Below, piece by piece: positions 46,001-58,159 of a DNA stretch of 64,000 bases (position 1 is its first letter; each line of letters starts with the position of its first letter). The notes under the pieces were generated by a model that saw only the letters and a list, made by a program, of their open reading frames with translations, was not told the origin of the DNA and made no database searches. The DNA comes from Benincasa hispida. Taxonomy: Eukaryota > Streptophyta > Magnoliopsida > Cucurbitales > Cucurbitaceae. The stretch spans positions 20,000,365-20,064,364 of the forward strand of contig NC_052350.1 of assembly GCF_009727055.1 (NCBI RefSeq), in the 5' to 3' direction. The position numbers and the translations under genes were made by a program.

Positions 46001-47649
46001 AGAACATAATGATTATTTTCCAATTTTTAAGAATAAATATCGACACCATTTTTTGAAATAAACACTTTATTTATTTGAAGTTGATCCAATATGAATGTTC
46101 AAGCAAACACTTTATAGATACAAGGTTCCTTTTTAAATTAGAAACTACACAAAAATTTTCTAAAATAAGAAATTTGTTCTGTGAAGTCAACCGGAGACCT
46201 CCCATTGCCATAGCCGAGACGATGTGCCTAGTTCTAACCCGAATTATCATCACACCAGCATCTAGTTGCCGCTAGGAACTAATTCCCTGAAATGAAGAAC
46301 AAACATGGTTAGTGGCGCCAGAGTCTATAATCCAGATAGAATCATCATTCTCCACTAAGCAGGTTTCCAATACAAGTAAATCATATTTATCTTGTTTGGC
46401 CTTCTTCTTTTCTGCCAAGTATTTGGGGCAGTTCCTTTTCCAATGGCTATCTTGGTTTCAATGTGTTAGGATATTGATTCTTGAAATTCTTTATTATCGT
46501 AACGGGTTGGTACAATCTACCGGAATAGGAACTAAACGATGAACAAACTCTTTATTAAACAATAAACGTCAAACAGGGACTAGAAAATCACTTAACAACT
46601 CCAAACGATCGTTTACGAAATACTATACGATCGCTTAAAGTCTCTACACGATCACTGAGTAACACTAGATAATCGCCCACAAACAGCCTACGATCGCTTA
46701 CAAGGAACTACACGATCACTTACAAGGAACTACACGATCGCTCACAAGACATTACACGATCCCTTATAAAGGGAGGTCGGCGGTTGAATCGGTTAAGGAT
46801 GACTTTCAAGGTTGTTGGGAGAAGTTGTGGTTTAAAAGGAGGAAAGAAACCGGAAGGGAAGCAGTGAAGTCTAAATATCAAAAGTGAGGAAGGAGAGCTC
46901 TCAAGAGTCGGAGTTCGGAAGTCGCCGTCGCAAAGGAGTCATCGTAGTGTGTCGTTCATCGTCTACTTCTACTAAGCGATCATGTAATGTCTTCTAAGCG
47001 ATTGTGTAGTTCCTTATAAGCAATTGCAGGGTGTTTATGGGCGATCGTCTAGTATTACTTAGCGACCGCGTAAAGACTTTAAGCGATCGTATAATATTTT
47101 GTAAACGATTGTTTGGAGTTGTTAAGCAATCGTCTAGTCCTTGTTTGACGCTTATTGTTTAATAAAGAGTTTATTCATTGTTTTGTTCCTATTCCAGTAG
47201 ATTGTACCAACCCATTACGATTATAAAGAATTTCAAGAATTAGTATCCTAACATATGGAAACAGATTCCCTTTGCAGCCTTGATGGGTTTTTTACCCCTT
47301 TGAGCAGCAACTACAGGGTCAGCTTTACCCTTTCCACCTTTCTTTTTCTTCCACTTTTTGGTATCGGAGGAAGAAGGTATAGACTTTGTTTCAGAGGTCG
47401 TACATTTATGGAACTTTTTAGAAGACGAAGCAACATTTTCTTCACTCTTCTGTTCCTTGCTTTTCATCAAGGATTGGAAGGTCTATAGCTCATCGAGAAG
47501 CATTGTGAGCTAGAATGAAAGGACGATCCTCCATTAGGACAAAACGAAGATCATCGCTGATTAGTACTTTGTTGATGTATTTTTGCAAATAGTGTAATTC
47601 TCCCCCTTAACTTATCTGCGGCTAGTAAACTTAAAGTAGCGGTAGCCAT
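43099..47649 (-). pseudogene. Copia alpha gag-pol (broken)
   Basis: RNase H: 43723-43472 (DKDSKKSISGSVFTLNGG, TMEAKYVAACEA). RT: PYASAVGTFMYAMLCTRLDI at 44046-43810 and YVDD at 44182-44193, further upstream broken frames to 44700. Integrase: 45853-45488 (HSNLCDPMNVKAKGGYEYF, FRSDRGREL) and 45181-44975 (KLEPRSRLCLFVGYPKRTRG). Here the first core Asp is Asn (HSNLCDP). Protease: WIIDSGATNHVCSSFQ at about 46340-46290, with catalytic Asp kept. Gag starts MATATLSLLAADKLRG at 47649 but has lost about 400 bp relative to copia beta (join at about 47498). Its zinc knuckle is cut by the foldback element at 46464-47253. A 26-bp repeat (CTTGGAAGGAACACAAGTTA) occurs at 45233 and 45292. Confidence 0.82.
46464..47253. 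mobile_element. Foldback element with about 310-bp inverted arms
   Basis: Ends TGTTAGGATA and TATCCTAACA. The left arm (about 46464-46775) and right arm (about 46937-47253) are reverse complements of good quality, around a 160-bp purine-rich centre. The arms hold repeated CGATCGCTTA / ACACGATC units about 25 bp apart. It splits the gag zinc knuckle of copia alpha; copia beta reads straight through (55120-55140), so this is an insertion into alpha. An AATG/TATG remnant at the ends may be a short duplication. No protein is encoded. Confidence 0.8.
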
Positions 47650-47670
47650 GTTAAAGAATTTGCTAAAAAA

Positions 47671-48140
47671 GAACAAAATATTTACATTTAGTCTACTTAC
47701 ATTAAACCACTTATGACAACTAATCAAATTTTTAGCAAAATAGTCTAATACACACTAAGTTACATCTATTTTGTAATCATGTTTCAGTGAGGAAGGAAAA
47801 AAGTCACTGTAGGGTGATCAAGTATCCCTTCACTGAAATGAGACATTCTCAACCCTTAGACAGAAACAACACATGGTTACTGTAACTAACAGTCACCATT
47901 GTTCGGAACAAAATATTTACATTTAGTCTACTTACATTAAACCACTTATGACAACTAATCAAATTTTTAGCAAAATAGTCTAATACACACTAAGTTACAT
48001 CTATTTTGTAATCATGTTTCAGTGAGGAAGGAAAAAAGTCACTGTAGGGTGATCAAGTATCCCTTCACTGAAATGAGACATTCTCAACCCTTAGACAGAA
48101 ACAACACATGGTTACTGTAACTAACAGTCACCATTGTTCG
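47671..48140. repeat. Perfect 235-bp tandem duplication
   Basis: 47671-47905 and 47906-48140 are identical by eye, starting GAACAAAATATTTACATTTA and ending CACCATTGTTCG. Copia beta has one copy (55918 onward). It lies in the copia alpha leader, upstream of gag. No mutation separates the copies, so it is either very recent or an assembly duplication; an adapter lies 237 bp further on. Confidence 0.95.
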
Positions 48141-49510
48141 GTCCAGAATTTGTTAACATCCTTAATAATTCTGTGTAAGTGTAACCCCTTATTTTAAGTT
48201 CTAGAGTTCCACCCCAATGAGCCAATCATAGGGAAAAATCCTATCCATTTATGGAGATTGAATGAAGCGTCATGCCATACTGCCATCCTTTAGGGGGACA
48301 CCCACGATGCCATGAGGCGATGCATGAAACTTTATTTAACCTAATGAGAGAGATCGAGGGATGTGCTGTCCTAAGTCTGTCTCTTATACACATCTAGATG
48401 TGTATAAGAGACAGCATAGGATGTGTTAGCACACGTCCTACTCCCACTTGCTATAAACACTCTCTCAATTCACCTTGTTATTGACCCACTCAATTGCCAC
48501 CTGTAGGACGACACCCATGGTGCCTCGAGGCCGACTGTAGATCTCATAGTGTGAATTTATAGGGAGAAACGTGTAGAGGATAAAATGAAGTATCATATAC
48601 TCTATTTTCCTCCCCCTTAGTGTTATACCTAGGGTTAATTAGCTTAGGAAAGATCCGATTACTGATTTTATCTAAGTTTTTGTTCAATTTACTAAAAAAC
48701 AACGCTTGTCTTTGATGATTAAACAATTCTGATTGAGGTCTCATTAAACTCTTTAATAGACTTTGATCAAACTTGCATGCATGTAACAAATCTATCTAAT
48801 TCACCTTTCCAGGTAGGTTCCTAGGTAGGGTTGTGTCATTTCCATCAACTTAAGTACTCCAACCTTATAGATACATTTGTTACATATTTAACCTTTTAGT
48901 AATAATCAATTTAATCCTATTAAACCGATTAAAAGATTAAATTAAGATTTATAATCTCATTAGAAATGTGATCTTGGGTCTATCTCAATCATATTTTAAA
49001 ACAATTTTTAAAAAGATTATAGCCTAAGGTTTGCATGCAACTCTTAATTATTGATTTTAATTCTAATTTCATTTAGTTATAACGATTATAAATAAATGAA
49101 ATAATTAAAACATCCATTGTATGCCTGACGTACTTCAGTTAATCATAACATTTATAATTTAACCTAAGGTAATGTCATGCTTCATGCAATCTCCATTCAT
49201 TACTAATATATTTAACAATTATATAACTAGGTAATGAATCATACTATAGCATACTTTCCATATATCCATTCAACAATATATTATAACAATTATAATATAA
49301 ATGATGCATGAATATGTTATAGTGCACGCATACATATACTATAACATTTATACTATATGATGCATGAACATGCTAAATAATTTAAATCATGAATATACAT
49401 ATATTATAAGACTTATAATATAAAATGATGCATGAATATAAATGCATACCTATGGTGGGTTTTATAACTATATGGCATACAATATGACAAATAATAAAAA
49501 ACATACATCA
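48141..49510 (-). mobile_element. Copia alpha 5' leader/LTR region
   Basis: Upstream of gag on minus, this region is co-linear with 56190-57480 of copia beta. It contains two related GC-richer segments (GGGACACCCACGATGCC and CGACACCCATGGTGCCTCG), then AT-rich sequence. A clean 5' LTR boundary and a Met-type PBS were not found. Alpha lacks about 30 bp present in beta after ACTCCAACCTT. The adapter at 48377 lies within. Confidence 0.55.
48377..48414. other. Nextera mate-pair junction adapter contamination (3 of 3)
   Basis: The same 38-bp palindrome. Copia beta reads GGGATGTGCTATCACACATCC without interruption (56412 onward). Here the left side ends GGGATGTGCTGTCCTAAGT and the right restarts CATAGGATGTGTTAGCACAC, so GGATGTG is repeated on both sides. 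The adapter and its filler are extra to the ancestral sequence. Confidence 0.97.
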
Positions 49511-49519
49511 TATGTTCTA

Positions 49520-51569
49520 AATTGTCTTTTTATTATTTATTCATTTAATTCTTTCCTCGGTTACTTTTTAAAAGCATTTTCATAAACTAAACCAAAATAT
49601 GAAACTAAAAAAATATAAACTAATTCAGAAAAATGTTATGGAGTCTACAAAAAGAAGGAATGAAAATAAGATTAATAAAAGAAATTTTTACACAAAAAAA
49701 ATGCTTTGTACACTGTATATTTTATAAATGTCTTAATTTTGTCTTATTTTGTTAAGAACTTTTAGCTTTAGTTTTGGACTAATTTATTACTTTCGTCTTT
49801 ATTTCAAAATTCCTTGAAATATATTTAATTCTTTTCTTATTAAAATTTTTTTTATTTTGATTTTTTTTATTTATTAATTTCAATCGATATTCATTTACTA
49901 CAAAATATTTCTAATTATTTTTTTTATTTTAGGAGATTTCATTTATTTTCTACCATATTCTTAACTGAAAGTCGACCAATTCTCCATTAAAATCTCAAGT
50001 GTATGTCGAATATATTAGCAATTTACTTGAAAATGAAATATACGTCATCTATATCTTGTTCTGTTTTTTATGTACTTGAAAACATACTGAAGAATGCAAA
50101 TACACATCGCATATATTGTTTAGTGTATAAGACGATATATTGAACAAATTGTCTTGTTTATACAACTATCAAATATGTTAGGAGTGTTTGTGGGTTAGGT
50201 TCGGTCTAAAATCTTCAACACAAATAACTCTTATGAAATAATGAACCCAACCCAAACAAACCATGAAATATTTGGATTGTGTTGGTTTGAGTTATGCGTG
50301 TCACTTAAAACTTTTTTTGTAAAAGTAAGTGAAAGGTTAATCAAAATCTATTGAATTATTTTCGTACATTGAATTTAGATTAATTTAGGAGTTGTGAGAG
50401 AATAAGTTATCAAAAAAAATTAAGAAATAAAATAAATAAAACTAAATATATGCAAAACTAATTGCATCATAAGTAAAAACAATATATTTTTTAAAAAGTA
50501 ATAAATTTGGATTATTCAGATTAGTTTGGTTTATTTTTGGTAAACCTATGAACCATCCAACCCATAATATTTTCATTTATTGAAACACAATCCAATCCAA
50601 AATGAATTGGTAACTCACTTAAGAGTTAGGTTGGGTTGATCGAATTTTTTGGGTTATCGAATTTTTCGAACACTCCTAAAATATATCCTAGTTGATTTAT
50701 ATTTAGAAGATTCAAATATATATCAAATTTATTATGTTGTATTTATCTAATATATCTTTTTTTTTCCTTCGAATCTTGATAAATTTGGTAGTGGGTCCGA
50801 CTAGTTAATTCTATTAGTCCTTCAGTAACCATAACAAAGAAAAAAAAAACAAAAATTTTCATTGGAATGCAGAAAACGAATCAAAATTATTCAACTCATA
50901 CTAAAAAAGAAATGGGAAAAAGATATTTTCTGGTTTCAGTTTGTATTACTATATATGATACTGAGATACCAAATGTGCATAACTTTCCTTTTAAACTATT
51001 AAAGGGCCTAAATGTCATCTTGCATCATAATCTCTTTTCTTATTATTAATTTTCTTGTCACACTACTAATAAATTTTCGTCTATAACTTTAGTTACATAT
51101 AATCCTTATATTATTAAAATTTCAAATTTATTTAGTTAAATTATTAATTCATTAAATTAAAATATTTTAAGCCATTTTTAGTTGATGAAAAAAATGTTTT
51201 AGTTAGTAATTATACGTTATAATGAACTAAAAAACTCAAATAAGTTTCATTATTTTTAAATAGTATAAAATTGTGTAAGAAATCGAACTCTCAACTTGAG
51301 AAAGTAATAAGTACTTGTCATTCCAAACATAGTACAAGGGATGAGATACTTATTACCATTTTATAGTAGTTTGATTCCATTTTCTTGCAACTGAATTAGC
51401 TTCTACATACATGTAGGAGTTCTACCATGTATCAAACAACTTTGAAATTACACTTTGATTTTGTAAGACAAAAAATAAAGTTCAACAACATATATATGAA
51501 GGTAGAAAAGTTAGGATATCTGACTTCTTAGTTGTGATTATGTATTAACCATATGAAGCTACACTCAAG
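49520..51569 (+). other. ECA1-like upstream block without a gene (unit alpha)
   Basis: It is co-linear with 57495-60400 and 15995-18500. It carries its own hAT-like MITE copy, the GTAGTGGGTCC block, the GATACTGAGATACC block and CTACACTCAAG. It stops before the TATA box and gene, at the junction with copia beta. No promoter or coding part is present. Confidence 0.8.
50179..50678. mobile_element. hAT-like MITE, unit alpha copy
   Basis: TAGGAGTGTTTG at the left, CACTCCTA at the right, and 8-bp duplications AAATATGT and AAATATAT. It is at the same site as in units 2 and beta, so it was inherited by duplication. Confidence 0.75.
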
Positions 51570-51625
51570 TTTTGGGCTTGTGCTCCCTTATGTATTAACC
51601 ATATGAAGCTACACTCAAGCTACAC
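51538..51625. repeat. Duplication junction with templated patches
   Basis: Upstream-block sequence (51538-51569) is followed by 25 bp identical to copia beta 51665-51689 (GTTTTGGGCTTGTGCTCCC and on). The same 32 bp of upstream block then appears again (51588-51619), and copia beta sequence starts in GCTACACTCAGTAG. The alternation of short copies from both sides fits template switching during repair. Confidence 0.8.
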
Positions 51626-52579
51626 TCAGTAGTTTCTTTGGAAATTTTATTCAACAGAATCTTAGTTTTGGGCTTGTGCTCCCTTATGTGGTCTTCTTCA
51701 AGAAAATTAGCATTTGTCGATATAAACACTTTGTTTTCTTTAGGATCAAAGAAGTAATCACCTCTCGTTCTTTTGGGGTAGCCTACAAATAGGCACCATC
51801 TTGAACGTAGTTCCAATTTCTTAGGATTAGCCTCAAGCACATATGTTGGGCAACCCCAGATTCTAAAATGACGTAAACTAGCTTTACGACCATTAAAAAA
51901 CTCCAAAGATGTTCTCGCAACACTCTTCGAAGGAACACAAGTTAAGATGTACATTATTGTCTCTACTGCATAATCCCAAAACGAGTCAGGTAAAGAAGCG
52001 TAACTTCATAGATCGAACCATATCCAACAGGGTTCGATTTCTCCTTTCTAATACACCATTTTGCTAAGATGTACCAGGTATTCCATGTTCTATCAAATAG
52101 TTCTAGAATATTAAATCTATAAACTCTCCACCTCAATCAGATTGAAAACTTTTAATCATTCTATTTAATACATTTTCAACTTCAGCCTTGTTCCTTGAAC
52201 TTTTCAAAAGATTCAGACTTATGTTGCATTAAATAAACGTACACATATCTTGAATAATCATCATAAAAGTGATGAAATATTCATAACCTCCTCTAGCTTT
52301 TACATTCATCAGACCACAGAGATCTGAATGTACTAGCTCTAAAGGTTCTTTGGCCCTGTGACCCTTTCCAGTAAAAGGTCTCTTAGTCATCTTGCCTTCA
52401 AGGCATGACTCACACACAGGCAAAGAATTTTCTTCCAACTCATTTAGAGTCCATTCTTCACCAACTTCTCAATCCTATTGAGATTGATGTGTCCTAGTCT
52501 TAGATGCCAAAGTTGGCCATTTTTTTATAGAAGAAATTTTAAGTCTTTTATGTTGAGTTGCTACAGTCTTAGACATTTC
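51620..52579 (-). pseudogene. Copia beta integrase region (5' part of pol)
   Basis: Co-linear with copia alpha 44960-45960. Frames on minus: 51954-51595 (FFNGRKASLRHFRIWGCPTY, KLELRSRWCLFVGYPKRTRG) and 52438-52229 (CESCLEGKMTKRPFTGKGHR, HSDLCGLMNVKARGGYEYF). First core Asp is kept (HSDLCG), unlike alpha. RT, RNase H and the 3' LTR are missing, cut off at the duplication junction. It continues at 54632 beyond a solo LTR. Confidence 0.78.
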
Positions 52580-54626
52580 TGAAGGATCTCATACCGAAAG
52601 TTCCATGAGCGGGCTTAGATCACTCTGATTTTACAATGACTGAAGCACAAACGACATACATTCCAAACATACAGTTATGCATATAAAACTAATTATCGAC
52701 ATGCTCAGAATATAATAAAATACAACGAAAAAGGGTTCATACCAGTTGAAGACTCTTTTCGCACTTCTGAACCCAAAGCAGCGAAAAACCTCCCATCGAT
52801 CTACCGACACCCGGCGAATATATCGACTGCAACAGCACGATCCGAACGTACACGAACAATGCCGCGGGGACTACACCATCACAAGAGAAACCCGGATATC
52901 CTCAGCGTAAAAAACCTAAAGAGTGGGCTTTGGTGAGTTTGGTAGAGGACAGAGGAGAAGGCGTCGTGTAGAGGATAAGCAAGTGGGAGATGAACTTTGA
53001 TATCGTATAGCGAAAATGCTTATCGTATAGTAGAGCTACACGATCGTGTAGGAAAAACTGAACGATCGTTTAGGAAAAGTGTATATGATCGTTTAGAGAA
53101 CGCGTGAGGTAGAAGATCGTTTAGACGAATGAGCTACTATCGTATAGGCTCTCGCGATCGCTTTCACGGATTCTTTTGGGTGCTGGCGAATACGAATGCA
53201 ATATTGTGAAGAATGAAAACGATTTTCATTTCTTTAACCCGCCGGTTACCATAACTATCCCAGCCCACTTCCCACGTCCGAACGTGGACAATTAGTTAAT
53301 TATATCATATAATTAATTAATATAATCATATTATATTTATATCCTATAGTTTGATATCACATATCTACTATAGTATTTTCTCCATCTACTTGATATAAAT
53401 AATATTTATATCTAATTTCCTCCGAATTAATGTATCTCATACATTTAGCCAATTATAATCATATATATATAACTAGTCAATTATATCATATATAATTGAA
53501 CTTCCTCTTTTCAATTTGAACATTTCAAATTAACCCAAACACTGGTTCTCGACTTTATCCAAGCTACCCAGGTGACCTAATGGACCTGTAGCTTGAAGCT
53601 CCAACGGTATGTGAATAGCTGACTAAACTTTTTAGTCACGAGATCCACCATCCATTAACTATCAGTGATTCCACTAAAGACCAACAACTAACTCTTTCTT
53701 ACCACAGATATATTTATGTGTCCATCAGATATACCAATCATGAGTACGATGACCTTTCAGATGCTCGTAAGTTACAGCTGGCCAATTTACCGTTTTCCCC
53801 TATAGTTAACTCTCACTCCTTAAAGTACCACTGATTCCTCCAATAAACAATACACATAGTCTAACTATGTGTGAACAACTCTTGAGCTAGGAGAAGGTGT
53901 GTTGGCGCCACATTGTTCAAGCCCTGGAATCAGCACTTAAGGAGCCATCTATCTACTTACCCCTGCCCTCGGGAAGGAGTGAATTCCATCTTGTGTAGCT
54001 GATTCCCAGTTCCAAATCAAACGAATCCCCAAAATGGTAGGTTGAATGCGCGACCTGGCCACTCACACCCATACAAAATCAAAGAACCCGCCCTCAAATG
54101 GCAGGATTTCTCAGCTCACTCAGGATTGAGGTCATGTTACCTAATGGTCATCCTAGTGAAGTGAAGTTCTCTGTCATGAATGGTGTTTAATATACGAGAC
54201 GTTAACACTTTGTGGTCAGGTCTTATACAAAACTCTATGTATAGGACGCCCCGCTCGCATTGTCCCCAACAATGAATGATCAGGATTAGACTATCTGTGA
54301 CAAGTCACAACACTTGTGACCATTCCACAAAGTGGACCGCATCCGTAGTATTACCAGGATAAGGTTTCCCTCCTTTATCCATTTACTATAGATCATTTTG
54401 GTTATCACTCAAGACATGATCTACTTATATGTCACCACATACATGCTTGAATCACATACAGATAACTAGGGATTTTATGTCTATTGGTTTGTGGTAAATC
54501 AAATAAAATAATTAACCAAGTAGAACAACAAGATATGAAGTAAATATCATATATTAACAATCACCGGTGTTCGTATATACTGTTTACAAACATAGGACAT
54601 GAAACTTTAGGGCATCAACCCCAATA
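52580..54626 (-). mobile_element. Solo copia-type LTR, 2047 bp, inside copia beta
   Basis: Ends TGAAGGATCTCATACC and CATCAACCCCAATA (the last pair TA from CA by one change). A perfect 5-bp duplication ATTTC flanks it (52575-52579 and 54627-54631). Copia alpha reads CATTTCTGTGTTATG without interruption at the same place. At 52960-53165 it carries several units like GATCGTTTAG and ATCGTATAG. There is no internal region. Confidence 0.88.
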
Positions 54627-54631
54627 ATTTC

Positions 54632-55900
54632 TGTGTTAGGGAGGGCGTTAGTTGCTAACATCTTAGCACATAATGATTATTTTCCAATTTTACAAAACAA
54701 ATATCAACACCATTTTTGGAAATAAACACCTTATTTACAATGAAATTGATCCAATATGAATGTTCAAGCAAACACTTTATAGGTACAAGGTTCCTTTTTA
54801 AATTAGAAACTACACAAACATTTTCTAAAATAAGAAATTTGTTCTCTAAAGTCAACTGGAGACTTCCCACTACCACAGCTGAGACGATGTGCCCAGCTCC
54901 AACCTGCATCGTCATCACACCAGCATCTAGTTGTCGTCAGGAACTAATTCCCTGAAATGAAGAACAAACATGGTTAGTGGCTCCAAAGTCTATAATCCAG
55001 ACAGAATCGTCATTCTCCACTAAGTAGGTTTCCAATACAAGTAAATCATTTTTATCTTATTTGGCCTTCTTCTTTTCTACTAAGTATTTGGGACAATTCA
55101 TCTTCTAATGGCCATCTTGGTTGCAATGGAAACAGATTCCCTTTGTAGCCTTGATGGGTTTTCTACCCCTTTGAGCAACAACTGGGTAAGCTTTCCCTTT
55201 TCCATCCTTGTTTTTCTTCCACTTTTTGGTGTCGGAGGAAGAAGGTACAGACTTAGTTCCAGAGGTTGAACCTTTATAGAACTTTTTAGAAGATGAAACA
55301 ACATTTGCTTCATCCTTCTGTTCCTTGCTTTTCATCAAGGATTGGAAGGTCTGTAGTTCACCGAGCAAAGTGGTCAGGTTGTAGTAAATTCTGTTCAAAA
55401 CAGCATTGCTACAGAAATATCGAAACTTTCAAGTAAAGATACCAATATGAAGCTAACCTGACTGGCTTCATCGATGCTAAACCCATTCATCTCTGCCAAG
55501 TTTAAGTGGACCACCATGTTGAGAACATATTCTCAAACAGATGACCCTTCTTGCATACGAGCATTAAAGATGTGTTTACAAGCATCATGCTTGAGCTGTG
55601 TAAATGGTTGTCCGAACATTCCCCTCAGCGACTCCATGATCTCACGAGCTGTGAGCATGGGCTCATGCTCTTGGCCAAGACTTTGTTAAACTAGCCAAGA
55701 TATACGCTCAGGCCTTTTCGTTTGCCCGTGTCCAACGCTCGTATGCTTCGTGACCATTTTGAGGAGCATTATGAGCTAGAATGAAAGGATAATCCTCCAT
55801 CAGGACAAAACGACGATCATCGATGATTAGTACTGTGCTGATTGTATTTTTTCAACTAGCGTAATTCGCCCCAACTTAAATTAGCGGTAGCCATGTTAAA
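54632..55900 (-). pseudogene. Copia beta gag-protease (broken)
   Basis: Protease active site reads WIIDFGATNHVC near 55005-54965: the Ser of DSG is Phe, while alpha keeps DSG. The pre-integrase part VSNLKRNLVPIKCLLEHSYW is at 54918-54655. Gag: 55398-55105 with basic, Lys-rich stretch and zinc knuckle start (GICFHCNQDGH), then further broken gag to the start near 55890. Unlike alpha, it retains the central gag (about 55380-55760) and lacks the foldback insertion. Confidence 0.78.
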
Positions 55901-57494
55901 GAATTTGCTGAAAAAGAACAAAATATTTACATTTAGTCTACTTGCATTAAACCACTTATAACAATCAATCAGATTTTTAGCAAAATAATCTAGTACACCC
56001 TAAGTTATGTCTATTTTGCAATGATTCTTATATCCTTCCTAGGAGAAGCTGCATGCAGAAGCTTCCATAGGAACGAAAAGGTCGGATAAAAGTTACCGTA
56101 GGGTGATCAAGTATCCCTTCACTGAAATGAGACATTCTCAACCATTAGATAGAAACAACACGTTGTCACTGTAACTAACAGTCGCCATTGTTCGGTCCAG
56201 AATTTGTTAACATCCTTAATAATTCTATATAAGTGTAACCCCTCATTTTAGGTTCTAGAGTTTCGCCCCAATGAGCCAACCGTAGGGAAAAACCCTATCC
56301 ATTTCTGGAGATTGAATGAAGCATCATGCAATACTACCATTCTTTAGGGGGACACCAACGATGCCACGAGGTGATGCATGAAACTTTATTTAACGTAATG
56401 AGAGAGACCGAGGGATGTGCTATCACACATCCTGCTCCCACTTACTATAAATACTCTCTCAGTTCACCTTGTTATTGACCTTCCCAAATGCCACCCGTAG
56501 GGCGACACCCATGGTGCCTCGAGGCAACTGTAGATCTCACGGTGTGAATTTATAGGGAGAAACGTGTAGAGGATAAAATGACGTATCATATACCCATTTT
56601 CCTCCCACTGAGTGTTATACCTTAATTGACTTAGGAAAAATCCGGCTACTGATTTTATCTAAGTGTTTGTTCAATTTGCTCAAAAACAACGCTTGTCTTT
56701 GATGATTATACAATTCTGATTGAAGTCTCATTAATCTCTTTAATAGACTTTGACAAAACTTGCATGCATGTAACAAATCTATCTAATAAACTCTTTACAG
56801 GTAGGTTCCCAAGTAAGGGTGCGACATTTCCATCAACTTAAGTACTCCAACCTTGCCAGAACCCACCTTAGACAAAAGGTCCCTTATTGGTATATTTGTT
56901 ACATACTTAATCTTTTATTAATAATCAATTTAATCTTATTAAACCGATTAAAAGATTATACTAAGATTTCTAATCTTATTAGAAATATGATCTTAGGTCT
57001 ATCTCAATCATATTTTAAAACAATTTTAAAAAAGATTATAGCCTGGGGTTTGCATGCAACTCTTAATTATTGATTTTAATTCATTGCATGTTTCACATAC
57101 TTCAGTTAATCATAACATTTATAATTAACGTAAGGTAATGTCATGCTTCATGCAATCTCCATTCATTACTATATATTTAACAATTATATAACTAGGTAAT
57201 GAATCATACTATAGCATACTTTCCATACATACATTCAACAATATATTATAACAATTATAATATAAATGATGCATGGATATGTTATAGTGCATGCATACAT
57301 ATACTATAATATTTATACTATATGATGCATGAGCATGCTAAATAATTTAAATCATGAATATACATATATTATAACACTTATAATATAAAATGATGTACGA
57401 ATATAAATGCATAACCTATGGTGGATTTTAAAACTATATGACATACAATATGACAAATAATAAAAAAACATACATCATACCTTCTAAATTGTCT
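55901..57494 (-). mobile_element. Copia beta 5' leader/LTR region
   Basis: Co-linear with 47650-49510 of alpha, but with one copy of the 235-bp segment and no adapter. LTR limits and PBS were not resolved. It ends near 57494 where the ECA1-like upstream block begins, the same join as at 49515 in alpha. Confidence 0.55.
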
Positions 57495-57650
57495 TTTTAT
57501 TATTTATTCATTTAATTCTTTCCTCGATTACATTTTAAAGGCATTTTCATAACCTAAACCAAAATATGAAACTGAAAAATATAAACTAATTCAGAAAAAT
57601 GTTATGGAGTCTACAAAAAGAAGGAATGAAAATAAGATTAATAAAAGAAT

Positions 57651-57676
57651 TTTTTTTTTTTTTTTTTTTTAAAAAA
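57651..57676. repeat. Poly(T) tract
   Basis: A run of over 20 T in unit beta where units alpha and 2 have GAAATTTTTACACAAAAA-type sequence. Likely replication slippage; its length may be uncertain in the assembly. Confidence 0.7.
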
Positions 57677-58159
57677 AGCCTTTGTACACTATATATTTTA
57701 TAAATGTCTTAGATTTTGACTTATTTTGTTAAGAACTTTTAACTTTAGTTTTGGACTAATTTAATCGTCATTATTTCAAAATTCCTGAAATATATTTAAT
57801 TCTTTTCTTATTAACATTATTTTTTAATTTTGATTTTTTTTTTGTTATTTATTAATTTCAATCGATATTCATGTACTGAAAAATATTTCTAATTAGAGTT
57901 TTTTTCATTTTAGGAGATTTCATTTATTTTCTTTCATATTCTTAACTGAAACTCGACCAATTCTCCATTACAATCTCAAGTGTATGTCGAATATATTAGC
58001 AATATACTTGAAAATGAAATATATGTCATATATATCTTGTTCTGTTTTTTATGTACTTAAGTACATACTGAAAAATGCAAATACACATCGCATACATTAT
58101 TCAGTGTATAAGACGATATATTGAACAAATTGTCTTATTTATACACTTATCAAATATGC

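Noticed and set aside
46600..47110. Array of GATC sites as an origin or methylation-control region
   Set aside because: Repeats lie in inverted arms of a foldback insertion, in eukaryotic repeat DNA; nothing links them to replication.
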